Positions 37,883 through 45,914 of a DNA stretch of 64,000 nucleotides are shown one piece after another. Both the position numbers and the translations under genes were made by a program. Within the stretch, counting starts at the first letter, position 1. Each line of letters begins with the position of its first letter. The notes under the pieces are model-generated. The model searched no databases and was not told where the DNA came from. It saw only the letters and a list, made by a program, of their open reading frames with translations. This DNA comes from Kocuria turfanensis (GTDB taxonomy: Bacteria; Actinomycetota; Actinomycetes; Actinomycetales; Micrococcaceae), in NCBI RefSeq assembly GCF_001580365.1, contig NZ_CP014480.1, positions 2,813,981 through 2,877,980 on the forward strand. The letters run 5' to 3'.

Positions 37883-39301
37883 TCAGGCGCGCGCGGGCTC
37901 GGCGGCCGGCTCGTCGACGGCGGCCTCGGCGCTCGCGCGCACGGACGCCGCCACGGCCGGGGCGACCGCGGGGTCGAAGACGCTCGGGACGATGTAGCCG
38001 GCGTTGAGCTCGTCGTCGCTCACGCAGCCGGCGATGGCGCGGGCCGCGGCCACCAGCATCCCGGTGGTGATGTCCGTGGCCCCGGCGTCGAGCAGGCCGC
38101 GGAACAGGCCCGGGAAGGCGAGCACGTTGTTGATCTGGTTCGGGAAGTCGGAGCGACCGGTGGCCACGACCCCGGCGTGCTCCGCGGCCGCCCCCGGGGC
38201 CACCTCGGGATCGGGGTTCGCCATGGCGAAGACAATGGCGCGGTCGTTCATCGCGGCGATGTCGGCCTCGTCGAGCAGGTTCGGCGCCGAGACGCCGATG
38301 AAGACGTCCGCGCCGGCCATCGCCTCCTTGAGGCTGCCGGAGAAGCCCTGCTCGTTGGTGTGCTGGGCGATCCACTGCCGGTGCGGGTCCTGGTAGCGCT
38401 CGCCGCGGTGGATGGCGCCGTTGCGGGAGCAGGCGACGATGTCGCCGGCGCCGTTGGCCGTCAGCAGCTGGATGATGGCGTGGCCGGCCGCGCCCACCCC
38501 GGAGACGACGATCCGGACGTCCTCGAGCCGCTTGTCCACGACCTTCAGGGCGTTGTACAGCGCGGCGAGAGCGACGACGGCGGTGCCGTGCTGGTCGTCG
38601 TGGAAGACCGGGATGTCGAGCTCCTCGCGCAGCCGCGCCTCGATCTCGAAGCAGCGGGGAGCGGCGATGTCCTCGAGGTTGACCCCGCCGTAGACGGGCG
38701 CGATCGCCTTGACGATCCGCACGATCTCGTCGGTGTCCGTGGTGTCGAGGCAGACCGGCCACGCGTCGACGTCGCCGAAGGCCTTGAAGAGGGCGGCCTT
38801 GCCCTCCATCACGGGCAGGGCCGCGGCCGGGCCGATGTCGCCGAGGCCGAGGACGGCGGTGCCGTCCGTGACCACGGCCACCGTGTTGCGCTTGACGGTC
38901 AGGCGCCGGGCGTCGGCCGGGTTCTCCGCGATCGCCGTGCACACCCGGGCGACACCGGGGGTGTAGGCGCGGGAGAGGTCGTCGCGGTTGCGCAGCGAGA
39001 CGCGGGGGGTCACCTCGATCTTCCCGCCGAGGTGGATGAGGAACGTCCGGTCGCTGATCTTGCGGACCTGCACGCCCTCGATCCCCTCCAGGGCGTCGCG
39101 CACCTCGTCCCGGTGGGACGCGTCGGAGACGTTGCAGCTCACGTCGACCACCACGTGGTCGGCGTGGGACTCGACGACGTCGAGGGCGGTCACCGCCGCG
39201 CCCGCGGTGGCCGCCGCCACGGCGAGCTCGCTGGTGACGGTCAGGCCGGCGGGCGCCTGCACGCGCAGGATCATCGAATATCCGGGACTGGGCGTTGCCA
39301 T
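37883..39301 (-). CDS. NAD(P)-dependent malic enzyme with N-terminal ACT domain
   Basis: A 472-residue enzyme. Residues about 8-85 form an ACT-like domain ([29 protein letters not shown]...[21 protein letters not shown]). The malic core has [11 protein letters not shown], the catalytic Lys region [23 protein letters not shown], metal-binding [35 protein letters not shown], and Rossmann [12 protein letters not shown]. It oxidises malate to pyruvate and CO2, taking malate from malate synthase downstream. ATG 39301 follows GGAGGAACC. It is the first gene of the malic-aceB-CitE-like-allE operon. Confidence 0.93.
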   Translation of the reverse strand: MATPSPGYSMILRVQAPAGLTVTSELAVAAATAGAAVTALDVVESHADHVVVDVSCNVSDASHRDEVRDALEGIEGVQVRKISDRTFLIHLGGKIEVTPRVSLRNRDDLSRAYTPGVARVCTAIAENPADARRLTVKRNTVAVVTDGTAVLGLGDIGPAAALPVMEGKAALFKAFGDVDAWPVCLDTTDTDEIVRIVKAIAPVYGGVNLEDIAAPRCFEIEARLREELDIPVFHDDQHGTAVVALAALYNALKVVDKRLEDVRIVVSGVGAAGHAIIQLLTANGAGDIVACSRNGAIHRGERYQDPHRQWIAQHTNEQGFSGSLKEAMAGADVFIGVSAPNLLDEADIAAMNDRAIVFAMANPDPEVAPGAAAEHAGVVATGRSDFPNQINNVLAFPGLFRGLLDAGATDITTGMLVAAARAIAGCVSDDELNAGYIVPSVFDPAVAPAVAASVRASAEAAVDEPAAEPARA

Positions 39302-39344
39302 GGTTCCTCCGTGGAAGTTCGGGACGGGAATTTCAGCCACATAA

Positions 39345-39360
39345 TGGAATGAAAATTCCG
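39345..39360. promoter_or_regulatory. Candidate operator between malic enzyme and iclR genes
   Basis: TGGAATGAAAATTCCG matches the recurring dyad (GGAAT-N5-ATTCC). It covers about +2 to +17 of the predicted malic-enzyme transcript and lies upstream of the divergent regulator gene, so it could serve both operon repression and autoregulation. Confidence 0.62.
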
Positions 39361-39368
39361 TATTATGG

Positions 39369-39397
39369 ATATTATGGAAGACTTGTAGTGATGGCAA
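39369..39397 (-). promoter_or_regulatory. Predicted promoter of the malic enzyme operon
   Basis: -35 TTGCCA (39392-39397), 17-bp spacer, -10 TAATAT (39369-39374), with start expected near 39362. It is one of the best sigma-70-like matches in the window. Confidence 0.62.
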
Positions 39398-39405
39398 GAC
39401 TCGTC

Positions 39406-39421
39406 GGTGACTCGTGTCACA
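39406..39421. promoter_or_regulatory. CRP/GlxR-type site
   Basis: GGTGACTCGTGTCACA matches TGTGA-N6-TCACA at nine of ten positions. It is centred about 52 bp upstream of the predicted malic-enzyme start, an activator distance, and lies in the iclR leader on the other strand. Confidence 0.5.
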
Positions 39422-39487
39422 GTACGTCGCCCCGCAGGAGCGGAGGCGGCGGCGAGCCGCCCACGACCGACGGAGGACCACGCAACC

Positions 39488-40252
39488 ATGACCACACGAC
39501 CTGCATCGGGCGGCGTCCAATCGGTGGAGCGGGTGTTCGAGCTCCTCGAGGTGATCACCGCCGCGGGCGGCGAGATGTCGCTGAGCGAGCTCTCCGCCGC
39601 CGTGAAGCTGCCGCTGCCCACGATCCACCGGCTGCTGCGCACCCTGGTGCCCTCCGGCTACGTCCGCCAGCTGCCCAACCGCAACTACGCGCTCGGGCCG
39701 CGGCTGATCCTGCTGGGGGAGGCCGCCGGGCGCCAGTTCGGCTCCGCGGCCCGGGGCCGGCTCGACGAGCTGGTCCGCGAGCTCGGCGAGTCGGCGAACA
39801 TGGCCGTGCTCGACGGCCAGGAGGTCGTCTACATCGCCCAGGCGCAGTCCCAGCGCTCGATGCGGATGTTCACCGAGGTGGGCCGCCGCGCGGACACCCA
39901 CGACACCGGTGTGGGCAAGGCCATGCTCGCGACGCTGCCCGACGACCGGGTCCGGGCCATCGTCACCGCCACCGGCATGGCGACGCCCACGCCCAGGAGC
40001 ATCAGCACCCTCGAGGAGCTCTTCGCCGACCTCGAGCGGATCCGGGAGCGCGGCTACGCGATCGACGACGAGGAGCAGGAGCTCGGCGTGCGCTGCTACG
40101 CGATGGCGGTGCCCGGGGCGCCGACGCCCACGGCGATCTCCGTCTCCGGGCCCGTGTCCCGGGTGGACGAGGACTTCGGCCGCCGCGCCGTGCCCGTGCT
40201 GCGCCGGGCGGCCGAGGCGATCGCCGCGGAGCTCATGCCCGTCAGGGCCTGA
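39488..40252 (+). CDS. IclR-family transcriptional regulator, probable regulator of purine/glyoxylate genes
   Basis: A 254-residue regulator. The N-terminal winged HTH is SVERVFELLEVITAAGGEMSLSELSAAVKLPLPTIHRLLRTLVPSGYVRQLPNRNYALG (about 12-70). The effector domain contains ESANMAVLDGQEVVYIAQAQS, THDTGVGKAMLATLP and GYAIDDEEQELGVRCYAMAV. AllR and IclR in other bacteria bind allantoin, glyoxylate or pyruvate, and control these same pathways. It is divergent from the malic operon across the TGGAAT-type operator. ATG 39488 follows GGAGGACCACGCAACC. Confidence 0.9.
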   Translation: MTTRPASGGVQSVERVFELLEVITAAGGEMSLSELSAAVKLPLPTIHRLLRTLVPSGYVRQLPNRNYALGPRLILLGEAAGRQFGSAARGRLDELVRELGESANMAVLDGQEVVYIAQAQSQRSMRMFTEVGRRADTHDTGVGKAMLATLPDDRVRAIVTATGMATPTPRSISTLEELFADLERIRERGYAIDDEEQELGVRCYAMAVPGAPTPTAISVSGPVSRVDEDFGRRAVPVLRRAAEAIAAELMPVRA

Positions 40253-40291
40253 GCCGCGGCCCCGGCGCACCGGAGCCCGGGCGGCGGGCTC

Positions 40292-40322
40292 CCTGCGGCG
40301 CCGGGGACCCCGGCGCCGCAGG
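40292..40322. terminator. Bidirectional terminator
   Basis: Perfect stem CCTGCGGCGCCGG (40292-40304) with its complement (40310-40322) and a 5-nt loop, between the iclR-type gene and the convergent permease gene. Confidence 0.78.
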
Positions 40323-40350
40323 AAGTCGACGGCGGGCCCGCGCCGGGGAG

Positions 40351-41910
40351 TCAGGGCGCGGCCGATCCGCCGGGGTCGGCCGAGGTCCGGCAGACCCGGG
40401 CGTCGACGATCTCGCCGGCGGCGGTGATCACGGGGACCTCGTTGCCGTCGCAGTCCACGAGCTTGCCGTCCCGGATGGTGTCGCCCTCCTGGAGGTGGTC
40501 CTGGAGGTGCTCGAGGCTCTCGTAGCGGACGGCGCGCACCGGGGCGTTGGCGAAGACCGACCCGGTGCCCCGCGGCGGATTGCCGGTGCGGATCTCGTTG
40601 AAGAGGATGTTCAGCAGGATCGCCATCACGGCCGCCGAGCTGATCCCGGAGTGGAAGATCGTCTCGAACCAGGCCGGGAAGTTCGCGTAGATCTCGGGCA
40701 CGGCGATGGGCAGCATGCCGAACCCGAGGGAGGTGGCGACGATGATCAGGTTGGCGCCGTTGCCGAAGTCCACCTTCGCCAGGGTCCGGATGCCGGAGGC
40801 GGCCACGCTGCCGAAGAGTACGATGCCGGCCCCGCCGAGCACGGGCGGCGGGACCGCCGCGACCACCCGGCCGAGGACGGGCAGCAGGCCCAGGGTCACG
40901 AGGATGAAGCCGCCGGCCGTGACCACGAAGCGGCTCTTGACGCCGGTGATGGCCACGAGCCCCACGTTCTGGGCGAAGGCGCTCTGGGTGAAGCCGTTGA
41001 AGACCGGCGCCAGGGCCGAGGAGGCCATGTCCGCGCGGAGGCCGTCGGCGATGCGCTTCTTGCCGACCTTCGTGTCCACGATCTCGCCGACCGCGATGAT
41101 GTCGGCGGTGGTCTCGGTGAGGGTCACGAGGATGACGATGAACATCGAGAGGATGGCCGCCACCTCGAACACGGGCGGACCGAAGGCCAGCGGCTGCGGG
41201 ACGGCGAAGATGTCACCGCTGAGCACCTGGCTGAAGTCGGCCATGCCCAGTGCCGCCGCCGCGGCGGTGCCGAGCACCAGGCCGATGAGGATGGACAGCC
41301 GGGAGACGGCGGCGCTGCCCAGCTTGGAGAGCAGCATGATGATCAGCAGGGTCAGGCCCGCCAGCGCGAGGTTGCCGATCGAGCCGTAGCCGGGGGCCTG
41401 CGCGTTGCCGCCCATGGCCCAGCGGGCGGCCACCGGGAACAGCGTGAGACCGATGGAGGTGATCACCACGCCGGTGACGACCGGCGGGAAGAAGCGGATG
41501 ATGCTCACGAAGAACGGGGTGATCAGGAAGCCGATCACGGAGGCGGCGATGACGGCGCCGAAGACCGCCTGGATGCCGCCGCCGCCCTGGACGATGGCCG
41601 TCATGGTGGCCACGCCGGCGAAGGAGGTGCCCTGCACGAGCGGCAGCTGCGAGCCGAAGAACCTGATGCCCCACGACTGCAGGACCGTGGCGAGGCCGCC
41701 CACGAAGAGCGAGGCCGCGATGAGCAGACCCTGCTCCTGGGGCGTCATGCCGGCGACGCCGCCGATGATGAGCGGCGGCGCGATGATGCCGCCGTACATG
41801 GTGAGCACGTGCTGCAGCCCGTACCCGAGGCTCCTGCCCACGCCGAGGTGCTCGTCCTCCGGGCGGGCGCGGGTGGTGGCGGGCGGCTCGGCGGTGCGTG
41901 ACCTGGCCAT
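40351..41910 (-). CDS. NCS2-family purine permease (urate/xanthine type)
   Basis: A 519-residue paralogue of the permease at 15.7 kb. It has GRSLGYGLQHVLTMYGG, QGTSFAGVATM, and the signature VTLTETTADIIAVGEIVDTKVGKKRIADGLRADMASSALAPVFNGFTQSAFAQNVGL. The same hydrophilic C-terminal domain is present (LQEGDTIRDGKLVDCDGNEVPVI). Placement after uricase suggests urate import. Two hairpins separate it from uricase, so it may have its own promoter or be expressed by read-through. Confidence 0.9.
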   Translation of the reverse strand: MARSRTAEPPATTRARPEDEHLGVGRSLGYGLQHVLTMYGGIIAPPLIIGGVAGMTPQEQGLLIAASLFVGGLATVLQSWGIRFFGSQLPLVQGTSFAGVATMTAIVQGGGGIQAVFGAVIAASVIGFLITPFFVSIIRFFPPVVTGVVITSIGLTLFPVAARWAMGGNAQAPGYGSIGNLALAGLTLLIIMLLSKLGSAAVSRLSILIGLVLGTAAAAALGMADFSQVLSGDIFAVPQPLAFGPPVFEVAAILSMFIVILVTLTETTADIIAVGEIVDTKVGKKRIADGLRADMASSALAPVFNGFTQSAFAQNVGLVAITGVKSRFVVTAGGFILVTLGLLPVLGRVVAAVPPPVLGGAGIVLFGSVAASGIRTLAKVDFGNGANLIIVATSLGFGMLPIAVPEIYANFPAWFETIFHSGISSAAVMAILLNILFNEIRTGNPPRGTGSVFANAPVRAVRYESLEHLQDHLQEGDTIRDGKLVDCDGNEVPVITAAGEIVDARVCRTSADPGGSAAP

Positions 41911-42070
41911 GGTGTTCTCCTAGGGATCCTGGTGACGGGAGAGGCCCGGTGCCGGCGTCGGGGCGGGACCGGGGCGGAGCGAGGAGGTGGAGAGGACCGC
42001 GGTGCGCGGTGGGCGCCGCGGGGGCACCGGGGTGTGCGGGCGGCCGGTGCGCCGCCCGCAGGAGGACGCG

Positions 42071-42141
42071 GGGGTCCGTCGTCGTCGTGCGCGGACGGCG
42101 ACGACGGACCCCGCACCCGGCGCCGCCGACGGCGGCGCCGG
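42071..42141 (-). terminator. Tandem hairpins downstream of uricase
   Basis: Hairpin A pairs 42071-42084 with 42099-42112 (14 bp, 14-nt loop). Hairpin B pairs 42117-42127 with 42131-42141 (11 bp, loop GAC). Both follow the uricase stop and precede the permease gene, giving a double terminator or an attenuating break. Confidence 0.72.
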
Positions 42142-42152
42142 GGAGAGCCGGC

Positions 42153-43064
42153 TCAGCAGAAGCCGGCGATGCCCATCCAGGCGGCCTCGTGCTCCGCGGC
42201 GCCCCTGCGCTGGATCGTGGCCTCGATGAGCCCGTAGGGGCGGTCGGCCGCCCAGTGGGTCTCCTTGTCGTTCTCGAGGCCGCAGAAGCCGAGGTCGTAC
42301 ACGAAGTGGTGCTTGTTCGGGCAGGAGAACTTGATCTCGTCGATCTCCGGGTGGGCCTCGATGACGGCCTTGCCCATCAGGTAGAGGGTCTCCTGGAGGG
42401 CCTTGGAGTAGTGGTCGGTGAACTTGGTGAGGATGATCCGCTTGACGTCCTCGTAGACGGCGTCGAAGTCCACCTCCGTGGTGTTGTAGCGCCACCGGGT
42501 GGCGATGTCGGTGGACATGATCCGGTCCTCGGTCTCGGGCAGGACCGTGTACCTGTCCTTCGGGTAGCCGGTGAAGCCGGACTGCGTGGACTTCAGGACG
42601 GTCAGGTCCTTGAACCCGGAGATCACCGTGCGCTCCTCGCCCTCGGCGACGACCACCGCGGTGCGCACCTCGTCCTTGTGCTGCACGAAGCAGTGGTCGT
42701 GGTCGTCGATCCGGTTCCACGCGTACTCCTGGGCGGCCCAGCGTCCGCCCGTGATCCACTCGAACTCGCCGGTGAAGTGGCCGGCGAGCCGCAGCAGGAA
42801 CTGCTCGGGGGAGTCGATGCCGTACTGCTGGGCGAAGGCGAACACGGTCTGCTTCTGCGTGTCCGTGGGCACGCAGTGGGCGTTGTCGCCGCGGGTGTGC
42901 ACCTCCTCGAGGTCCCCGCGAAGCTGCGAGGTGACCACGAGATCACGGATCTCGTGGCGGTCGGTGTCGCGGTTGATGCGCACGACGTGGTTCTCGGCCT
43001 TGCCGTACTGGTTCCTGCCCAGGACGACGGTGTCCGTGGGCTGCTCGGTGACGACGTCGGTCAT
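42153..43064 (-). CDS. Urate oxidase (uricase)
   Basis: A 303-residue cofactor-free uricase of two T-fold domains. Landmarks are RNQYGKAENHVVRI (catalytic Lys), DNAHCVPTDTQKQTVFAFA (the Thr-Asp of the active site), TVLKSTQSGFTGYPKDRYTVLPET and NKHHFVYDLGFCGLENDKETHWAADRPYGLIEATI. It oxidises urate with O2 to 5-hydroxyisourate and releases H2O2. The HIU hydrolase and OHCU decarboxylase genes that process the product are immediately upstream in the same operon. Confidence 0.95.
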   Translation of the reverse strand: MTDVVTEQPTDTVVLGRNQYGKAENHVVRINRDTDRHEIRDLVVTSQLRGDLEEVHTRGDNAHCVPTDTQKQTVFAFAQQYGIDSPEQFLLRLAGHFTGEFEWITGGRWAAQEYAWNRIDDHDHCFVQHKDEVRTAVVVAEGEERTVISGFKDLTVLKSTQSGFTGYPKDRYTVLPETEDRIMSTDIATRWRYNTTEVDFDAVYEDVKRIILTKFTDHYSKALQETLYLMGKAVIEAHPEIDEIKFSCPNKHHFVYDLGFCGLENDKETHWAADRPYGLIEATIQRRGAAEHEAAWMGIAGFC

Positions 43065-43136
43065 GACGTTCCTCCTGGCGATCTGGTGTCAGCTGATCGG
43101 GGCGGTCGAAGACGGGCGGGCCCGCCAACTCCTGGG

Positions 43137-43463
43137 TCAACTGCCCCGGTAGGTGGAAAAGGCGAACGGGCTCAGCAGGAGCGGCACGTGGTAGTGCCGC
43201 TCCTCGGCCTGCACCGTGAAGTTCACCGTCACGAACGGGTAGAACGTCGGCTGGTTCCTGCCGGCGAAGTACTGCCCGGTGGCGAAGGTGATCCGGTAGT
43301 CGCCGGATTCCAGGGTCTCTGGGCCCAGTTCGGGCACGCGGCCGTCCTCGTCGGTCTCGGCGGTCGCGATGGAGGTGCCGTCGGCGGCCTCGAGGGCCAC
43401 GGCGACGCCCCGGGCGGGGGTGCCGGTGACGGAGTCGAGGACGTGGGCGGTGACGTAGCTCAT
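43137..43463 (-). CDS. 5-hydroxyisourate hydrolase
   Basis: A 108-residue transthyretin-like protein. It has the N-terminal VTAHVLDSVTGTPARGVAVAL, a central GDYRITFATGQYF, HYHVPLLLSPFAFSTY, and the diagnostic C-terminal YRGS tetrapeptide that separates HIU hydrolases from true transthyretins. It hydrolyses 5-hydroxyisourate to OHCU. It overlaps the OHCU decarboxylase gene by four bases and lies 72 bp before uricase. No signal peptide is present, so it is cytoplasmic. Confidence 0.94.
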   Translation of the reverse strand: MSYVTAHVLDSVTGTPARGVAVALEAADGTSIATAETDEDGRVPELGPETLESGDYRITFATGQYFAGRNQPTFYPFVTVNFTVQAEERHYHVPLLLSPFAFSTYRGS

Positions 43464-43981
43464 GGGGTGACGAGTCCTTCGAGTCGGAGGAGGGCGATCT
43501 CGCGCAGCTGGTCGGCGACCACGGTGCGCTCGGTCCCGGTGTCGTGCTGCAGGCGCTCGGAGAGCTGCTGCAGGATCTCCTCGGGGGTGCGCCCGGCGGC
43601 GCGGATGAGGAAGACCTGGCCGAACTTCTCCTCGTAGGCGCGGTTGCCCTCCCGCAGGCGCCGCTGGACCTCGGTGTCGGAGGGGTCCACGGCCGGCTGC
43701 TCCGCCCGGGACAGGCCGGCCTCCGCGCTGTCGCCCTGGGGGCGCTCGCCGATCCGGGGGTGGTGGGACAGCGCCCGGTCGATCTCCTCGTCGCTGAACG
43801 GCCTCGCCGCGTCACGGGCCCTGCCGAGCAGGGCATCATGGTGCCAGTAGGGGCGGGCGTCCGCCACGGCCTCCAGCCAGCGCGGGATGTCGAGGGCCGG
43901 CCGGATCGCCTCGACCGCTTCCGGCCGGGGGAGGGAGTTGAACTCGATGAGATGCATCTGCTGCGCCGTCAGCCCTTCCAT
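43460..43981 (-). CDS. OHCU decarboxylase
   Basis: A 173-residue all-helical protein with the family signatures: N-terminal FNSLP, SHHPRIGER (catalytic His and Glu nearby) and EGNRAYEEKFGQVFLIRAAGRTPEEIL. It decarboxylates 2-oxo-4-hydroxy-4-carboxy-5-ureidoimidazoline to (S)-allantoin. The ATG at 43981 is chosen because the longer open frame (to 44059) would run through the operator and promoter; ATG 43957 is a possible shorter start. First gene of the uricase operon. Confidence 0.92.
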   Translation of the reverse strand: MEGLTAQQMHLIEFNSLPRPEAVEAIRPALDIPRWLEAVADARPYWHHDALLGRARDAARPFSDEEIDRALSHHPRIGERPQGDSAEAGLSRAEQPAVDPSDTEVQRRLREGNRAYEEKFGQVFLIRAAGRTPEEILQQLSERLQHDTGTERTVVADQLREIALLRLEGLVTP

Positions 43982-43993
43982 GATTCCGCAATG

Positions 43994-44009
43994 TGAAATA
44001 AATATTTCA
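43994..44009. promoter_or_regulatory. Candidate operator of the uricase operon
   Basis: TGAAATAAATATTTCA is symmetric at 14 of 16 positions. It differs from the other dyads by A for G at position 3. It covers about +2 to +17 of the predicted transcript, the same placement as at 33.86, 39.35 and 45.79 kb. Confidence 0.6.
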
Positions 44010-44017
44010 TTGAGCCC

Positions 44018-44046
44018 AGTGAACTGGATCACACGGTGCAAGTCAA
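44018..44046 (-). promoter_or_regulatory. Predicted promoter of the uricase operon, overlapped by a CRP-like site
   Basis: -35 TTGACT (44041-44046), 17-bp spacer, -10 TTCACT (44018-44023), with start near 44011. AGTGAACTGGATCACA (44018-44033; GTGA-N6-TCAC) covers the -10 and spacer and resembles a CRP/GlxR site, which here would more likely block than activate. Confidence 0.5.
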
Positions 44047-44150
44047 TGCTTCCATCCACGTGTTACCAAGTTCTTGCAGGAAGATGACCGCGGCGAAACT
44101 TTCGTTTCACCGCGGAGCGGCGACGCCGTCAGGGCGGGGAGGAGTGCGGG

Positions 44151-44939
44151 ATGGACCGGCAGGGCGCAGTGGGGAACGGTCGGGAGACGGGCGGGGCCGC
44201 GAGGGTGCTGGTGGTGACCGGGGCCGGCTCCGGGATCGGCCGGGCGGTGGCGCGCAGCTTCCTGGCCGCCGGATGGGCGGTCGTGCTGAGCGGGCGGCGC
44301 CGGGAGCCCCTGGAGGAGACCGCCGAGGGCGCCCCCGGGGCCTGGATCGTGCCGATGGACGTGGCCGACGCGCAGAGCGTGTCCGAGGCCTTCCGGGAGA
44401 TCTCCCGCCTCGCGGGGCGGATCGACGTGCTGTTCAACAACGCGGGGACCTTCGGGCCGCGCGGGGAGGTGGACGAGATCGACCCCCTCGAGTGGCAGCG
44501 CACCCTGCAGGTGAACCTCACCGGGACCTACCTGTGCGCGGCCGAGGCCTTCCGGATCATGAAGCGGCAGCGCCCCGGCGGCGGGCGGATCATCAACAAC
44601 GGCTCGATCTCCGCCCACGCCCCCCGGCCGCTGTCCGCGGCCTACACCGCGAGCAAGCACGCCGTCACCGGTCTCACCCGGTCCCTGGACCTGGACGGCC
44701 GTCCGTACGGGATCACCTGCGGGCAGATCGACATCGGCAACGCGGCCACGGAGCTGCTCGCGGGCCTGGGGACGGACGGCGGCGCCCTGCAGGCCGACGG
44801 CTCCCTCCGCCCGGAGCCCAGCTTCCCCGTGGAGGAGGTGGGGCGTGCGGTGCTGATGATGGCCGAGCTCCCCGCCGCCGCCACGGTGAACTCGCTCGTG
44901 CTCACCGCCTCCGGGATGCCGTTCGCCGGCCGCGGGTGA
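44151..44939 (+). CDS. Short-chain dehydrogenase/reductase
   Basis: A 262-residue classical SDR: nucleotide-binding VVTGAGSGIGRAVARSF (about 19-35), NNAGTFGPRGE, and catalytic Ser-Tyr-Lys in NGSISAHAPRPLSAAYTASKHAVTG (Tyr about 164, Lys about 168). GGAGGAGTGCGGG precedes ATG 44151. It is divergent from the uricase operon. The SDR family is too broad to infer a substrate, though the location makes a purine or glyoxylate-linked role conceivable. Confidence 0.88.
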   Translation: MDRQGAVGNGRETGGAARVLVVTGAGSGIGRAVARSFLAAGWAVVLSGRRREPLEETAEGAPGAWIVPMDVADAQSVSEAFREISRLAGRIDVLFNNAGTFGPRGEVDEIDPLEWQRTLQVNLTGTYLCAAEAFRIMKRQRPGGGRIINNGSISAHAPRPLSAAYTASKHAVTGLTRSLDLDGRPYGITCGQIDIGNAATELLAGLGTDGGALQADGSLRPEPSFPVEEVGRAVLMMAELPAAATVNSLVLTASGMPFAGRG

Positions 44940-45000
44940 GCGGAGGGGGTCGGGGCGCCGAGAGTCCCATCGGGCCGCGCGGGGCTTGTTCGACGTGCCG

Positions 45001-45041
45001 CCCGGAGAGGCCCCTCCGGACCGTGCGGAGGGGCCTCCGGG
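45001..45041. terminator. Bidirectional terminator
   Basis: A 16-bp stem with one bulged A (45001-45018 with 45026-45041) and a 7-nt loop between the SDR gene and the convergent peroxiredoxin gene. Confidence 0.78.
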
Positions 45042-45056
45042 CTGTGGGGCGGCCGT

Positions 45057-45524
45057 TCAGCCGGCCAGTCGGCGCCGGAGCCCGGCCACGTGGCCCTCGG
45101 CCTGCACGTTGTGCTCCGCCGATTCGACGGTGCCGTCCTCACCGATGACGAAGGTCGATCGGAGCGGGCCGATCCGGGTCTCCCCGCCGACCGTCTTCTC
45201 CCCCCAGGCGCCCCACGCGCGGGCGGTGGCCGCGTCCGGGTCCGAGAGCAGCCGGTAGGGAAGGCGGTGCTCCTGCGCGAAGCGCCGCAGGGTCTCGGGG
45301 TCGTCCCCCGAGATCCCCAGCACGGTGCAGCCCAGCGCCTCGAGGGAGGCGAGGTTGTCGCGGAAGTCGCACGCCTCGGACGTGCAGCCGGGGGTGAAGG
45401 CCTTCGGGTAGAAGTAGACGATCACCTTCCGGCCCCGCAGCCCGGACAGCCGCACCTCCTGGCCCTCGTGGTCGGTGAGCGTGAAGTCGGGGGCCTGCCG
45501 GCCGGTCCGGATCTGCGGTGCCAT
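45057..45524 (-). CDS. bcp: Thioredoxin-dependent peroxiredoxin (BCP/PrxQ type)
   Basis: A 155-residue peroxiredoxin with the peroxidatic and resolving cysteines five apart: KAFTPGCTSEACDFRD (C47, C52), the PrxQ arrangement. YFYPKAFTPGCT and the C-terminal RSTFVIGEDGTVESAEHNVQAEGH are standard. It reduces H2O2 and organic peroxides. It lies 49 bp after the 60-residue membrane protein gene, which has an operator-bearing promoter of the uricase type. It may therefore be induced to remove peroxide formed by urate oxidase. Confidence 0.92.
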   Translation of the reverse strand: MAPQIRTGRQAPDFTLTDHEGQEVRLSGLRGRKVIVYFYPKAFTPGCTSEACDFRDNLASLEALGCTVLGISGDDPETLRRFAQEHRLPYRLLSDPDAATARAWGAWGEKTVGGETRIGPLRSTFVIGEDGTVESAEHNVQAEGHVAGLRRRLAG

Positions 45525-45573
45525 GGGTGCTCCTGAGTGTTCCCGGGGATGGTGGTCGATGCGGCGCGGCGGG

Positions 45574-45756
45574 CTACGGGAGTCGGGCCGAGAGGCGGCC
45601 CACGGCGGCCCCGACGCAGGCGGAGGACACCGCCAGCACCCACAGCGGGGTGGTGCGGGCCGCGGGGTGCGGGGGCAGGGCCAGATCGGGGTCGCAGTCG
45701 GCGCCGGTGTAGCTGAAGAAGGACGCGTGGGCGGCGGAGGCCGGGCTGGCGTTCAT
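45574..45756 (-). CDS. 60-residue single-pass membrane protein
   Basis: A short but convincing gene. ATG 45756 has a strong ribosome-binding site (AAGGAG, spacing 5), and it follows a promoter and operator of the purine-regulon type. The first 34 residues are polar (HASFFSYTGADCDPDLALPPHP), residues about 36-54 form one membrane helix (PLWVLAVSSACVGAAVGRL), and the tail is SARLP. There are two cysteines (about 21 and 47). I do not recognise a family. It is followed by the peroxiredoxin gene with no terminator between them, so they are probably co-transcribed. Confidence 0.72.
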   Translation of the reverse strand: MNASPASAAHASFFSYTGADCDPDLALPPHPAARTTPLWVLAVSSACVGAAVGRLSARLP

Positions 45757-45780
45757 GGTGACTCCTTCTAGTTCGTAATG

Positions 45781-45796
45781 TGGAATAATAATTCCG
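45781..45796. promoter_or_regulatory. Candidate operator of the membrane protein/peroxiredoxin unit
   Basis: TGGAATAATAATTCCG has symmetric GGAAT/ATTCC arms. Outer TTCGTA (45772-45777) and GACGAA (45800-45805) share the same centre (45788.5). The TTCGTA-N3-TGGAA arrangement is identical to the site at 33.86 kb. Covers about +2 to +17 of the predicted transcript. Confidence 0.66.
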
Positions 45797-45804
45797 TATG
45801 ACGA

Positions 45805-45833
45805 AACATAAGGTGGAGTCGAGAGGGAGTCAA
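45805..45833 (-). promoter_or_regulatory. Predicted promoter of the membrane protein/peroxiredoxin unit
   Basis: -35 TTGACT (45828-45833), 17-bp spacer, -10 TATGTT (45805-45810), with start near 45798. Confidence 0.62.
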
Positions 45834-45914
45834 GGGTGAGCTGGCCGTTGTCACACTGCGGGACCGCCGGGTGCGACCTCCCGCCGGCGGTCCACCGGGC
45901 GCGAGGGCGCCCGC

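Noticed and set aside
43982..44059. Longer start for the OHCU decarboxylase gene at 44059
   Set aside because: The extra codons cover the predicted promoter and operator and have no homology to the family N-terminus.
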